In this document: piece by piece, positions 1-6,929 of the stretch
Numbering within the stretch: position 1 is the first letter of the stretch
Layout of the letters: each line of letters begins with the position of its first letter
Source of the DNA: Acidobacteriota bacterium
GTDB lineage: Bacteria; Acidobacteriota; Terriglobia; Bryobacterales; JACQDG01
DNA length: 8,174 bases
Reading direction: 5' to 3'
Assembly: GCA_016201195.1 (NCBI GenBank)
Contig: JACQDI010000196.1
Coordinates: forward strand, 1 to 8,174
Translations under genes and position numbers: made by a program
Notes under the pieces: model-generated
Databases searched by the model: none
What the model was told of the DNA's origin: nothing
Seen by the model: only the letters and a program-made list of their open reading frames with translations

Positions 1-3
1 CAA

Positions 4-900
4 ATGACCTCCAACCCGCCCGCGCGCCCCTGGGCGCTGGTGTGGGTGGCGCTCGGGGCCAGCCTGTGGGGCGTCGATACACTGTTGCGGCGCCCGCTCA
101 CCGGGGCGCTCGCTAGTTCTCAGATCGTTCTCATCGAACACTTGATCCTCTCGGCTGTGCTGTGGCCGGCCCTGTGGCGGTCGTGGCCGCAGTGGCGATC
201 CCTGGGAGCGCTCCAATGGGGCGCGGTCGCAGGCATCGCCTGGGGCGGCTCAGCCCTGGGCACGGTCCTGTTCACCGAAGCCATCAAGATCGGCAACCCC
301 ACCACGGCCGTCCTGCTGCAAAAGATCCAGCCCCTGCTGGCGGCCCTGCTGGCGCGTTTCCTGCTCGCCGAGCCGCTCGGCCGCCGCTTCTGGGCCTGCC
401 TGGGCGTGGCGTTGGTGGCCGGCTACCTGGTCAGCTTCGGCGGTCACCTGGATGCCTTCCACCACCCCTCTTCATTCACGCCCTCCGTGCTCGCGCTCGC
501 CGCCGCCGCCCTGTGGGCCGCTTCTACGGTCCTCGGCCGATTCGCTCTGCAGGGCCTTTCCTTCACCACGCTCACCACGCTGCGCATCTTCGCCGCCACA
601 CCCTTTTTGCTGGTTCTCGCCGGGCTGCGGTCGGGGTCCCTGTTGGCGCCGGTCAACTCGGCCCAGGCCGTCTCCTTGCTGTTGATGGCGCTCGTCCCGG
701 GCCTGGCCGCCCTGCTTGTGTATTACTACGGTCTCCGCCACACCCGCGCTTCGCTCGCGGCGGTGGCCGAATTGAGTTTTCCAGCCACGGCCACGCTCCT
801 CAATTGGGTCTTCCTCGGGGCCCGGGTATCCGCCGTCCAGATAGGCGGTTTTCTCTTGCTCTGGGGCGTGATCGTCTACCTGGAGAGACGCCGTGTCTAA
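4..900 (+). CDS. EamA/DMT-superfamily permease
   Basis: This 298-residue protein is an inner-membrane transporter of the drug/metabolite transporter (DMT) superfamily, built from two EamA repeats. About ten hydrophobic segments are visible, roughly at residues 11-28, 39-58, 71-93, 99-121, 129-146, 158-180, 187-208, 218-243, 250-271 and 276-293. The first repeat carries the usual opening (ALGASLWGVDTLL), and the NPTTAVLLQKIQPLLAALLA stretch (98-117) matches the helix that normally ends in a conserved glutamate region, here LLAEPLG. Length is normal for the family. Family members export or import amino acids, nucleotides or small metabolites; the substrate here is unknown. The ATG lies three bases from the window edge, so its ribosome binding site and any upstream in-frame start are out of view. 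The last 8 bases overlap the next gene, so this is the first visible gene of a translationally coupled operon. Confidence 0.9.
   Translation: MTSNPPARPWALVWVALGASLWGVDTLLRRPLTGALASSQIVLIEHLILSAVLWPALWRSWPQWRSLGALQWGAVAGIAWGGSALGTVLFTEAIKIGNPTTAVLLQKIQPLLAALLARFLLAEPLGRRFWACLGVALVAGYLVSFGGHLDAFHHPSSFTPSVLALAAAALWAASTVLGRFALQGLSFTTLTTLRIFAATPFLLVLAGLRSGSLLAPVNSAQAVSLLLMALVPGLAALLVYYYGLRHTRASLAAVAELSFPATATLLNWVFLGARVSAVQIGGFLLLWGVIVYLERRRV
882..887 (+). promoter_or_regulatory. Shine-Dalgarno for the SagB-like gene
   Basis: GGAGAG lies inside the 3' end of the permease gene, 5 bases before the GTG at 893. It supports the GTG start over downstream ATGs and implies coupled translation of the two genes. 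Confidence 0.7.
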
Positions 901-2377
901 CCGCGAAACCCAGTTTGCGTGGAACTATCACAACCGCACCAAGCACTCCTACGAGAGCGTGAGGCGAAACGCCCATTTCCTGGATTGGGACAACCACCCG
1001 CTCCCATTCAAGATTTACCCCGACCTGGAGCCCATCGCGCTGCCCAAGGAAACCCCGCAGACCGGCATCGCCGCTCTGTCTGCCATCTCGGCGGCGCAGG
1101 CCTCGTCGCCGCGGAGCCCCGACCTCGAAACCCTGACCCACGTTCTGTACTTCTCCGCCGGCATTACGAAACGGCGGCAGTCTCCCGGCGGGGAGATCCT
1201 GTTCCGCGCCGCCGCCTGCACCGGGGCGCTCTACGAAATTGAGCTGTACCTGGTTTGCGGACGGCTGGCAGATCTGGCCGCCGGCGTCTATCATTTCGGC
1301 CCCGGCGACCTGGCCCTGCGGCGGCTGCGCGAGGGGGATTTTCGTGGGGCGCTGGGCTGCGGCGCTCCCGCCGCCCTCGTCGCCAGCGGTGTCTATTGGC
1401 GCAATGCCTGGAAATACCAGGCCCGCACCTACCGTCATTTCGGCTGGGACAACGGCACCATCCATGCCAACCTGCTGGCGGTGGCGGCGGCCCTCGGATT
1501 CGAGGCGCGGCTGCGATGCGGGTTTGTCGACTCCGACGTCAACCCCCTGCTGGCGGTGGACACCGATCGCGAGGTGGCCTTGACCATCCTGGAGCTGGGG
1601 CCGCCCGCGCCGCCTCCGGGGTCGATCGAGGCGGCGCCGCTCCAGCTCGAGGTGGTTCCGTATTCCCGCGAAGAGGTCGACTATCCCGCCATGCGCGAGA
1701 TCCACCAGGCTTCCTCGCTGGCCTTCGCCGAAGAGGTCCTCGCCTGGCGCGGAGAAGCACCCCCGGCGCCGCCGCCGCCGGCCGGCGAGACGATCGCGCT
1801 CCAGCCCCTCGCCGACAGCGAAATTCCTCGCGATACGATCGAGGAGGTCATCCTGCGCCGCGGCTCCACGCGCCGTTTTGCGCGCGAGCCCATCACGTTT
1901 GCGCAGCTCTCGACCATCCTCGACCGCGCAACCCGCGGCGTCCCCGCCGACTTCGGCACGGGGCTCAACGACCTGTACCTCATCGCTAACGCGGTCGAGG
2001 GTCTCGCTCCCGGCGCCTACTTCTACCGGTCTTCGGACCGCTCTCTCGAAACGCTGAAGCGGGGCGACTTCCGCCGCCAAGCCGCCTACCTGGGTCTCGA
2101 GCAGGAGCTTCCCGGCGACGCCGCCGCGGCCGTCTTCTTTCTGTCCGACCTTCCGCGCGTGCTCGACGGTTTCGGCAACCGCGGCTACCGCGCTGTCAAC
2201 CTCGAAGCCGGCCTCCTTGGCGGTAAAATGTATCTGGCCGCTTACGCCCAGCGCCTGGGAGCCACCGGCCTGACTTTTTACGATGACGAGGTGGTGAATT
2301 TCTTTGCCCCCCACGCCGCCGGCAAGAGCGCCATTTTCCTGGTGGCCCTGGGCCATGCAGCCAAGAGGAGATCCTGA
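893..2377 (+). CDS. SagB/ThcOx-family nitroreductase-fold dehydrogenase, tandem domains
   Basis: This 494-residue cytoplasmic protein is a probable FMN-dependent oxidoreductase of the SagB/ThcOx group. Members oxidise azoline rings in modified peptides or act on uncharacterised small molecules. The N-terminal region has the typical SagB opening (YHNRTKHSYE at 12-21, then FLDWDNHP and YPDLEPIALP). Two nitroreductase-like domains follow, about 75-235 and 315-490, joined by a Pro-rich linker (about 237-300). Domain 1 has the core CTGALYEIELYLV (109-121) but no RRSxRxF-type FMN-binding motif before it. Domain 2 has RRGSTRRF (322-329) and the C-terminal VNLEAGLLGGKMYLAAYAQR block (435-454), but a degraded GALYxxE segment. 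Both share a GVYHF/GAYFY...EGDFR/RGDFR unit (131-151 and 374-394), showing duplication. It starts with GTG and overlaps the permease by 8 bases. No cyclodehydratase or precursor peptide is visible nearby, so a role in peptide azole formation is not supported. Confidence 0.85.
   Translation: MSNRETQFAWNYHNRTKHSYESVRRNAHFLDWDNHPLPFKIYPDLEPIALPKETPQTGIAALSAISAAQASSPRSPDLETLTHVLYFSAGITKRRQSPGGEILFRAAACTGALYEIELYLVCGRLADLAAGVYHFGPGDLALRRLREGDFRGALGCGAPAALVASGVYWRNAWKYQARTYRHFGWDNGTIHANLLAVAAALGFEARLRCGFVDSDVNPLLAVDTDREVALTILELGPPAPPPGSIEAAPLQLEVVPYSREEVDYPAMREIHQASSLAFAEEVLAWRGEAPPAPPPPAGETIALQPLADSEIPRDTIEEVILRRGSTRRFAREPITFAQLSTILDRATRGVPADFGTGLNDLYLIANAVEGLAPGAYFYRSSDRSLETLKRGDFRRQAAYLGLEQELPGDAAAAVFFLSDLPRVLDGFGNRGYRAVNLEAGLLGGKMYLAAYAQRLGATGLTFYDDEVVNFFAPHAAGKSAIFLVALGHAAKRRS
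2364..2370 (+). promoter_or_regulatory. Shine-Dalgarno for the PPOX gene
   Basis: AGAGGAG, placed within the last codons of the SagB-like gene, sits 6 bases before the ATG at 2377. With the TGATG stop/start overlap this indicates termination-reinitiation coupling. Confidence 0.75.
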
Positions 2378-2763
2378 TGCTCGAAAAATACGTGGACCTG
2401 TTCCAAAAGAAAGCCTTCGCCAACCTGGGAACGCTCATGCCCGACGGATCGCCGCAGGTAACTCCCGTGTGGTGCGACTTTGACGGGACGCACGTGGTGG
2501 TGAACTCCGCCTTAGGCCGGCGGAAAGACCGCAACATGCGCGGCGATCCCCGCGTGTCGCTCTCCATCGTGGACCCCGACAACCCTTACCGGTACGTGGA
2601 AGTCCGCGGCCGCGTGGTGGAAATCACCACCGACGGCGCCGACGCGCACATCGACAAGATGGCGAAGAAGTATCTCGGCATGGACAACTATCCCAATAGG
2701 AAGCCGGGCGAGGTGCGGGTGATCTACAAGATCCAGCCCGAGCGCTTCTCGTCGATGGGATGA
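2377..2763 (+). CDS. PPOX-class F420/flavin-dependent split-barrel oxidoreductase
   Basis: This 128-residue protein belongs to the PPOX-class, putative F420-dependent, branch of the FMN-binding split-barrel fold. Seen features: the N-terminal strand pair FANLGTLMPDGSPQVTPVW (14-32), the cofactor-phosphate-contacting stretch NSALGRRKDRNMRGDPRVSL (43-62), the VDPDNPYRYVEVRGRVVEI block (65-83), and the helix-plus-loop HIDKMAKKYLG...YPNRKPGEVRVIYKI (91-119). These match the family closely in order and spacing, and the length is full. Such proteins use F420H2 or a flavin to reduce small enones or quinone-like compounds, usually as dimers. Sequence alone does not settle whether F420 or FMN is bound here. 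The start overlaps the previous stop by one base (TGATG) with a good Shine-Dalgarno, so it is the third gene of the operon. The convergent GH16 gene ends 19 bases downstream, and no hairpin terminator is evident in that gap. Confidence 0.9.
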   Translation: MLEKYVDLFQKKAFANLGTLMPDGSPQVTPVWCDFDGTHVVVNSALGRRKDRNMRGDPRVSLSIVDPDNPYRYVEVRGRVVEITTDGADAHIDKMAKKYLGMDNYPNRKPGEVRVIYKIQPERFSSMG

Positions 2764-2782
2764 GAGCCCACGGTCCACGATC

Positions 2783-3508
2783 CTACGGGGCGTACTCGAA
2801 CTTGTTGATGATCACTTCCACCGGCTGCCGGTTGGTGGGCGCCCTGCCCTGGTACAGCCACAGGTTGATGCGCGGGGCGACAGCCCCACCTGTCGGCGGA
2901 ATGCCGGTGGTAAAGGTGTGCTGGTTGATGATGTAGCTCTGATCGGGCGGCGTGACGAACCAGCCCTTCAGGCTCAGAAACGCCACACTGTTGGACAGCC
3001 ACTGGAAGCTGTGGGTGGTCTGCGGGTATCCCGCCGGCTCCTGAAACCGGTACAGGTTGCCGGGCGTGTTGTAGGGCTGCACGACATACTGGGCGTTCTG
3101 ATTGTTGACGGCGCCCCAGCGCGAGAACTCGATGTCCAGTTCCCGGTCGTTGTAGGCCGGATCGTCGCTCCAGGTGAACAGTCCCAGCACGACGTTGGGA
3201 TCGAGCGCGTCCACCGCGCTTGCGAGGTAGAAGCGATAGGCGCCGAAACCCAAGCTCGTGCAGATCACTTCGGCGCAATACCACCTGCCGCCGTTCTTGG
3301 TGATCTTCATGTGCAGGCCGGCCGCATCCATCCACACGTTGTTCAGGCTGTCGGAGAAGTTATTCGGCCCGGGGCCTACCCGGCCGGAACTGGTCTTCAC
3401 CTGCCAGGTGTAGCCCGAGAAATCGATGGTGCGATTGTAGGCGAGGGCGTTCGCCCCCAGCAACAGCCCGCACAAACAAAGCGAAACGACTCTGTTGTTT
3501 TTCATCAT
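2783..3508 (-). CDS. Secreted glycoside hydrolase family 16-like protein
   Basis: This 241-residue protein is probably a secreted beta-glucanase-like enzyme of the concanavalin-A-like fold, family GH16. Residues 1-23 look like a Sec signal peptide: MMKNN, then a hydrophobic core (VVSLCLCGLLLGANALA), with likely cleavage after ALA-23; there is no convincing lipobox. The catalytic signature ELDIE is intact at 123-127, giving E123 as likely nucleophile, D125 as helper and E127 as acid/base, in the non-bulged form seen in lichenase-type enzymes. Also visible are GFGAYRFYL (87-95), the THSFQWLSNSVAFL strand (164-177) and the closing RINLWLYQGR...VEVIINKFEY strands (213-239). C78 and C83 could form a disulfide after export. 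Two consecutive ATGs (3508 and 3505) could serve as the start, and no clear Shine-Dalgarno precedes them. It is convergent with the PPOX gene and divergent from the kinase. Beta-glucan is the likely substrate class, but linkage preference cannot be read. Confidence 0.85.
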   Translation of the reverse strand: MMKNNRVVSLCLCGLLLGANALAYNRTIDFSGYTWQVKTSSGRVGPGPNNFSDSLNNVWMDAAGLHMKITKNGGRWYCAEVICTSLGFGAYRFYLASAVDALDPNVVLGLFTWSDDPAYNDRELDIEFSRWGAVNNQNAQYVVQPYNTPGNLYRFQEPAGYPQTTHSFQWLSNSVAFLSLKGWFVTPPDQSYIINQHTFTTGIPPTGGAVAPRINLWLYQGRAPTNRQPVEVIINKFEYAP

Positions 3509-3568
3509 TGCACTGTCACACGCCGGCAGGAGAGAGCATCCAGCCGGAGCGAACCGCCTGGCCCTTCC

Positions 3569-3597
3569 AGTTTACCAGGGCATGCCAGACCGATGAA
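3569..3597 (-). promoter_or_regulatory. Candidate sigma70-type promoter for the GH16 gene
   Basis: Read on the minus strand, TTCATC (3597-3592) is followed by a 17-base spacer and TAAACT (3574-3569), with TGG directly before the -10 giving an extended -10. The -35 is weak. A start about 7 bases downstream would leave a leader of roughly 50 bases before the ATG at 3508. This is pattern matching only. Confidence 0.3.
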
Positions 3598-3612
3598 TTA
3601 TGCTGCTGGCAT

Positions 3613-3702
3613 ATGCGCCTTTCTTACGACCCCGACCCCTCTCAGTTCGGCGACCTACCTCTACTCGAGGAGCCCGACCCTCATCCCGTGGTCGTCGTGG
3701 TC
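3613..3702 (+). pseudogene. Remnant of an alpha/beta-hydrolase gene 5' end
   Basis: From the ATG at 3613 the frame reads MRLSYDPDPSQFGDL, then a short variable part, then EEPDPHPVVVVV. I recognise this as the start of a prolyl-oligopeptidase-like/alpha-beta hydrolase family, whose members commonly begin with Y-x-PDPSQFGDL-x-LP and continue PHPVVVVIHGGFW. Here the match stops after the hydrophobic strand: the oxyanion-hole HGGFW is replaced by EVVEAG inside a 9-base tandem duplication, and I find no continuation in any frame before the kinase gene. The frame stays open to a stop at 3844-3846, so a short peptide could still be made. Without HGG, the catalytic Ser and the rest of the fold, it cannot be a working hydrolase. 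The opposite strand also has a short open frame here, which I could not place. The identification rests on recalled family consensus. Confidence 0.45.
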
Positions 3703-3714
3703 GAAGTGGTCGAA
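3697..3714 (+). repeat. Perfect 9-base tandem duplication
   Basis: GTGGTCGAA occurs twice head to tail (3697-3705 and 3706-3714). It sits exactly where similarity to alpha/beta-hydrolases breaks off, consistent with slippage during gene decay. Confidence 0.8.
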
Positions 3715-3866
3715 GCCGGTCAGCTCAGCAAGCATTTTCCCGGCAGGCAGGTATTCGGTATCCTGTTAGTGAGGGCTTGGCCATGGCTAACAGTTGGGTA
3801 CACAGGCTGTGACCACCCCTTGCGGACCGGCGCTACGACCTCTTGATCTATAACCTGGCGCGGGTC

Positions 3867-3875
3867 TGCTACACT
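3867..3875 (+). promoter_or_regulatory. Extended -10 promoter candidate for the kinase gene
   Basis: TGC followed by TACACT matches an extended -10 element (TGn-TAnAnT). The best -35-like hexamer, TTGATC at 3843-3848, is 21 bases away, which is too far for an ideal pair, so activity would rely on the extended -10 or an activator. Transcription starting about 7 bases downstream would leave a leader of only around 10 bases, and no Shine-Dalgarno lies between it and the ATG at 3892. Confidence 0.4.
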
Positions 3876-3891
3876 GACGGCCGAAATCCCC

Positions 3892-6591
3892 ATGATCGGC
3901 CAGACGCTGGGCCATTACCGGATTGAATCCAAGCTGGGTGCGGGTGGAATGGGCGTGGTCTATAAGGCCCGCGACACTCGCCTCGACCGCGCAGTCGCGA
4001 TCAAGGTGCTGTCGGCAGAGGGGCTCGCCGATCCGGAGCGCCGGAGGCGGTTCGTGCAAGAGGCGAAGGCGGCTTCGGCCCTAAACCATCCCAACATCAT
4101 CACAATTCACGCGATTGATACGGTGGACGGCATGGATTTCATCGTGATGGAGTACGTGCCGGGGAAATCGCTCGACCGCGTGATCCCGCGCCGGGGCCTG
4201 CCGTTGGGCGATGCGTTGCACTACGCCATCGAGATCGCGGACGCGCTGGCCGCGGCCCAGGCGGCGGGCATCGTCCACCGGGACCTCAAGCCCGGCAACA
4301 TCATGGTCTCGGATACCGGGCGCGTGAAGGTGCTGGACTTCGGGCTGGCCAAGCTGGTCGAGCCCGTGGAAGCAGATGAGTTCGCCTCTACCAAGACGAT
4401 GCAGGCGCTGACGGAGGAAGGGGTCATCGTCGGCACGGCGGCTTACATGTCGCCGGAGCAGGCTGAGGGGAAGCCGGTGGATGCGCGGTCGGACATCTTC
4501 AGCTTCGGTTCGGTCTTGTATGAGATGGTCACCGGGCGGCGGCCGTTCCAGGGCGAGACGAGGCTGGCGACCCTGACCGCCATTCTGCACCAGGAACCGA
4601 AGCCCGTGGCCGAGGTCGCGGAGGGCGTGCCGCCGGAGCTGGAGCGGATCATTACCTACTGCCTGCGCAAGGACCGGCAGCGCCGGCTCCAGCACATGGA
4701 CGACATCAAGATCGCCCTGGAGGGATTGAACGCCGACTCCGACTCCGGCAAGCTGGCGCAGCCTGCCGCCGGGCCGCGGACGAGGCCCAGGCGCCTCGGG
4801 TGGCTGATGGCTGCGGGGGCGGTCCTGGTGGCGGCGGGGGCAGGCGCCGCCCTATGGTTGGGACGGTCGAAAGAGCCGGCGGCTCCGGCGCCGCTGATGC
4901 GGCTGACCTCGGATACCGGCCTCACCACCGATCCCGCTCTTTCGCCGGATGGCAAGCTCGTTGCCTATGCCTCGGACCGCGCCGGCGGCGAGAATCTGGA
5001 CATCTGGGTAAAACAGGTCGAGGGCGGCGTCCCACTCCGGCTGACGTCGGACCCAGCCGATGAGTCTGAACCTTCCTTCTCGCCCGACGGCAACCGGATT
5101 GTCTTTCGCTCCGAGCGCGACGGCGGCGGCATCTACACGATCCCGGCGCTGGGCGGGGAACCGAGGCTGATCGCCAAGGGAGGACGCAGTCCGCGTTTCT
5201 CGCCGGACGGCGCGCGCATTGCCTTCGTGACCGGCCAAGTAGGGAGGGGCGGGGGGCACCGTTTCGGGCTGTTCGTTATTCCCTCGATGGGGGGGACGCC
5301 GCAGGAGCTGGTAACGGAAAAAACCGGAGCCGCTTCGCCAGTCTGGTCGCCGGACGGCCGTTTCATTCTGTTCTCGACGGGCCCCTTTAGCCCGGATGAC
5401 TGGGGGATCGTTTCCTCCGAGCCCGGAGCGGCGGCAGCGGTGAGCGTTCTGCCGCTGGCTACCCTCAAAAAGAGCGGGCTGGCGGATGTGGTCCCTTACG
5501 AGTGGCCGGCGCGGAACCGCGTTTTGTTTGTGGCGGCCTCGGGCGACGGTGCGCACATCTTCGAGGCGGCGCTCTCCCCTCCGACTGGGATGACAAAAGA
5601 GTGGCGCGTGGACGCAACGCCGAAGCGGCTCACCTTCGGCACCGGTATGGATGATAGGCATTCCCTGGCCTCCGCGATGTCCGGAGCGGGCGCCCGCCGC
5701 CTGGCTTTCGCGAGCCTGGCTCGAAACGAGAACGTCTGGAGCGTCGACCTTGACACCAACCGCCCGGGGCCCGGCGGGAAGCCCCGACGATTAACCCAGG
5801 AGCCTGGTTTTCAGATCTCTCCCTCGGCTTCCCGGGACGGGACCAAGCTGGCGTTCATCTCGCACGCCGCGCACAACGACGACATCTGGCTGCTCGACCT
5901 GAAGACGGGCAAAAGGTTGCTGCTGTCCACAAAGGTGTCCTCCAAGCGAGGACTGATCCTTCACCCGGACGGCTCGCGGGTGGCCTACACGGATGTTGGA
6001 GATGGCGCCAGCTACGCCATTTCTACATCGGGTGGGGCGCCGGAGAAGCTGTACAAGGGCACTTGGTTCTGGGACTGGTCGGCCGACCACACCCGCATCC
6101 TGCATCTTGAGTCTGGCAAGTCCGTGGCGATGGTGCTCAATCTTCAGACCGGCAAGAGTGGGATCTTCCTGGACAGTCGCGCGGACCTCGGGGTGTTCCG
6201 CTTATCTCCCGACAACCGATGGATCCTCTTCCGGTCTCGATATCAACTGTTCGTAACTCCCTTCAGCGGCGACCAAGCCGAGGGTGAAGCCGCCTGGATC
6301 CGGGTCACGGACGGCTCAACCATGGAGGAAAGAGGCTTTTTGTCGCCTGACGGAAACTGGATTTACTCCCTCTCGTTCCGGGACGGTTTCGAATGCATCT
6401 GGGCGTATCCCATCGATCCCCGGTCGAGGAGGCCCGCCGGAAAGCCGGTGGACGTTTATCACTCGCATGTGTCCCGGCTGTCGCTGCGGAATGCGAACCA
6501 GGTCTCGCTAAACGTTACCATCGCCCGCGACAAGATTGTTTTCAACCAGGGCGAGATCACCGGCAACATCTGGATGACGGTGCTGGAGTAG
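3892..6591 (+). CDS. Transmembrane Ser/Thr protein kinase with PD40 beta-propeller
   Basis: This 899-residue membrane receptor kinase has an N-terminal PknB-type catalytic domain (about 9-278). Visible motifs: glycine loop GAGGMG (16-21), AIK lysine K38, alpha-C glutamate E57, hinge MEYV (86-89), catalytic HRDLKPGN (129-136, D131), DFG (149-151), an activation loop with several Ser/Thr (166-182), GTAAYMSPEQ (181-190) and DIFSFG (201-206). All catalytic residues are present, so it should be active. A Pro/Arg-rich juxtamembrane part leads to one membrane helix (about 304-323). The rest (330-899) should be periplasmic and contains TolB/PD40-like blades marked by SPDG-type turns at about 351, 397, 437, 486, 647 (SRDG), 691 (HPDG), 772 (SPDN) and 818, consistent with one or two propellers. 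It probably senses a ligand or partner outside and phosphorylates cytoplasmic proteins. The ATG is chosen because IGQTLGHYRI is the usual start for such kinases. It is divergent from the GH16 gene, and no partner is co-transcribed. Confidence 0.93.
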   Translation: MIGQTLGHYRIESKLGAGGMGVVYKARDTRLDRAVAIKVLSAEGLADPERRRRFVQEAKAASALNHPNIITIHAIDTVDGMDFIVMEYVPGKSLDRVIPRRGLPLGDALHYAIEIADALAAAQAAGIVHRDLKPGNIMVSDTGRVKVLDFGLAKLVEPVEADEFASTKTMQALTEEGVIVGTAAYMSPEQAEGKPVDARSDIFSFGSVLYEMVTGRRPFQGETRLATLTAILHQEPKPVAEVAEGVPPELERIITYCLRKDRQRRLQHMDDIKIALEGLNADSDSGKLAQPAAGPRTRPRRLGWLMAAGAVLVAAGAGAALWLGRSKEPAAPAPLMRLTSDTGLTTDPALSPDGKLVAYASDRAGGENLDIWVKQVEGGVPLRLTSDPADESEPSFSPDGNRIVFRSERDGGGIYTIPALGGEPRLIAKGGRSPRFSPDGARIAFVTGQVGRGGGHRFGLFVIPSMGGTPQELVTEKTGAASPVWSPDGRFILFSTGPFSPDDWGIVSSEPGAAAAVSVLPLATLKKSGLADVVPYEWPARNRVLFVAASGDGAHIFEAALSPPTGMTKEWRVDATPKRLTFGTGMDDRHSLASAMSGAGARRLAFASLARNENVWSVDLDTNRPGPGGKPRRLTQEPGFQISPSASRDGTKLAFISHAAHNDDIWLLDLKTGKRLLLSTKVSSKRGLILHPDGSRVAYTDVGDGASYAISTSGGAPEKLYKGTWFWDWSADHTRILHLESGKSVAMVLNLQTGKSGIFLDSRADLGVFRLSPDNRWILFRSRYQLFVTPFSGDQAEGEAAWIRVTDGSTMEERGFLSPDGNWIYSLSFRDGFECIWAYPIDPRSRRPAGKPVDVYHSHVSRLSLRNANQVSLNVTIARDKIVFNQGEITGNIWMTVLE

Positions 6592-6795
6592 CCCTTCCGC
6601 ATACAGCGGGTGCGTTGAGGTCAAACACACGCCACTCGGCTACAACACCGTCTTGCTCTGAACTTCTGCCCGGTGTCCCAAAGATCATCAGGCGCCGGGG
6701 CGGCGGTTAGGGCTGGGCTAGATCTAAGCAGAGCGGGACGGGCCAAGCGCCAGCAGGCCGGATCTGCTCCAGGCTCAGCTTATTTCCTGCTTGCA

Positions 6796-6823
6796 CGTGG
6801 ATGGTCAATCCCCAGCATCCACG
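6796..6823. repeat. 8-base perfect inverted repeat, 12-base loop
   Basis: CGTGGATG (6796-6803) is the exact reverse complement of CATCCACG (6816-6823). The stem is not followed by a T-run on either strand, so a Rho-independent terminator is unlikely; it could be an operator, a mobile-element end or chance. Confidence 0.5.
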
Positions 6824-6869
6824 ACCTCTCCCCCTTCAGGCTCATCTTGCATGAGACAAGCCACGGTCC

Positions 6870-6899
6870 TTGCGCTCCTCGGCATGGACCCTGTATGAT
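6870..6899 (+). promoter_or_regulatory. Candidate sigma70-type promoter for rsgA
   Basis: TTGCGC (6870-6875), an 18-base spacer and TATGAT (6894-6899) make the best promoter match in this gap. Transcription from about 6906 would give a leader of roughly 120 bases that includes the hairpin at 6930-6985. Confidence 0.45.
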
Positions 6900-6929
6900 C
6901 GATGTTTGCCTGTGATTGTCCTCTCCTAG

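Larger units (their letters stand above)
3509..3891. other. Divergent intergenic region between GH16 and kinase genes
   Basis: This 383-base stretch holds no gene I judge intact. It contains a candidate minus-strand promoter near 3569-3597, a probable hydrolase remnant from 3613, a perfect 9-base tandem duplication at 3697-3714, a 7-base inverted repeat (CTGTTAG 3763-3769, CTAACAG 3787-3793) and an extended -10-like element next to the kinase start. Reading frames open on both strands here do not resemble known complete proteins. Confidence 0.6.

Noticed and set aside
162..962. 266-codon plus-strand frame overlapping the permease
   Set aside because: Arg/Pro/Gly-rich shadow of the permease gene in another frame; no domain visible.
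800..2356. 518-codon open frame on the minus strand opposite the SagB-like gene
   Set aside because: It is a mirror of a GC-rich, well-supported gene; the translation is Gly/Arg/Gln/Val-rich without recognisable motifs, membrane segments or a Shine-Dalgarno.
893..2763. Azole-forming (TOMM) biosynthetic cluster
   Set aside because: Suggested by the SagB relative, but no YcaO, E1-like partner or Cys/Ser/Thr-rich precursor peptide is in the window.
2764..2782. Bidirectional terminator between the convergent PPOX and GH16 genes
   Set aside because: The gap is 19 bases with no inverted repeat followed by T or A runs.
2918..3769. 283-codon plus-strand frame opposite the GH16 gene
   Set aside because: It is opposite an intact GH16 gene with signal peptide and catalytic motif; the translation resembles no known protein.
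3763..3793. CTGTTAG...CTAACAG inverted repeat as a terminator
   Set aside because: Only 7 base pairs with a 17-base loop and no T-run; too weak to call, though it could be an operator.
6561..6680. Short minus-strand frame reading VVAEWRVFDLNAPA
   Set aside because: Looks peptide-like, but has no ribosome binding site, overlaps the end of the kinase gene and matches nothing I can name.
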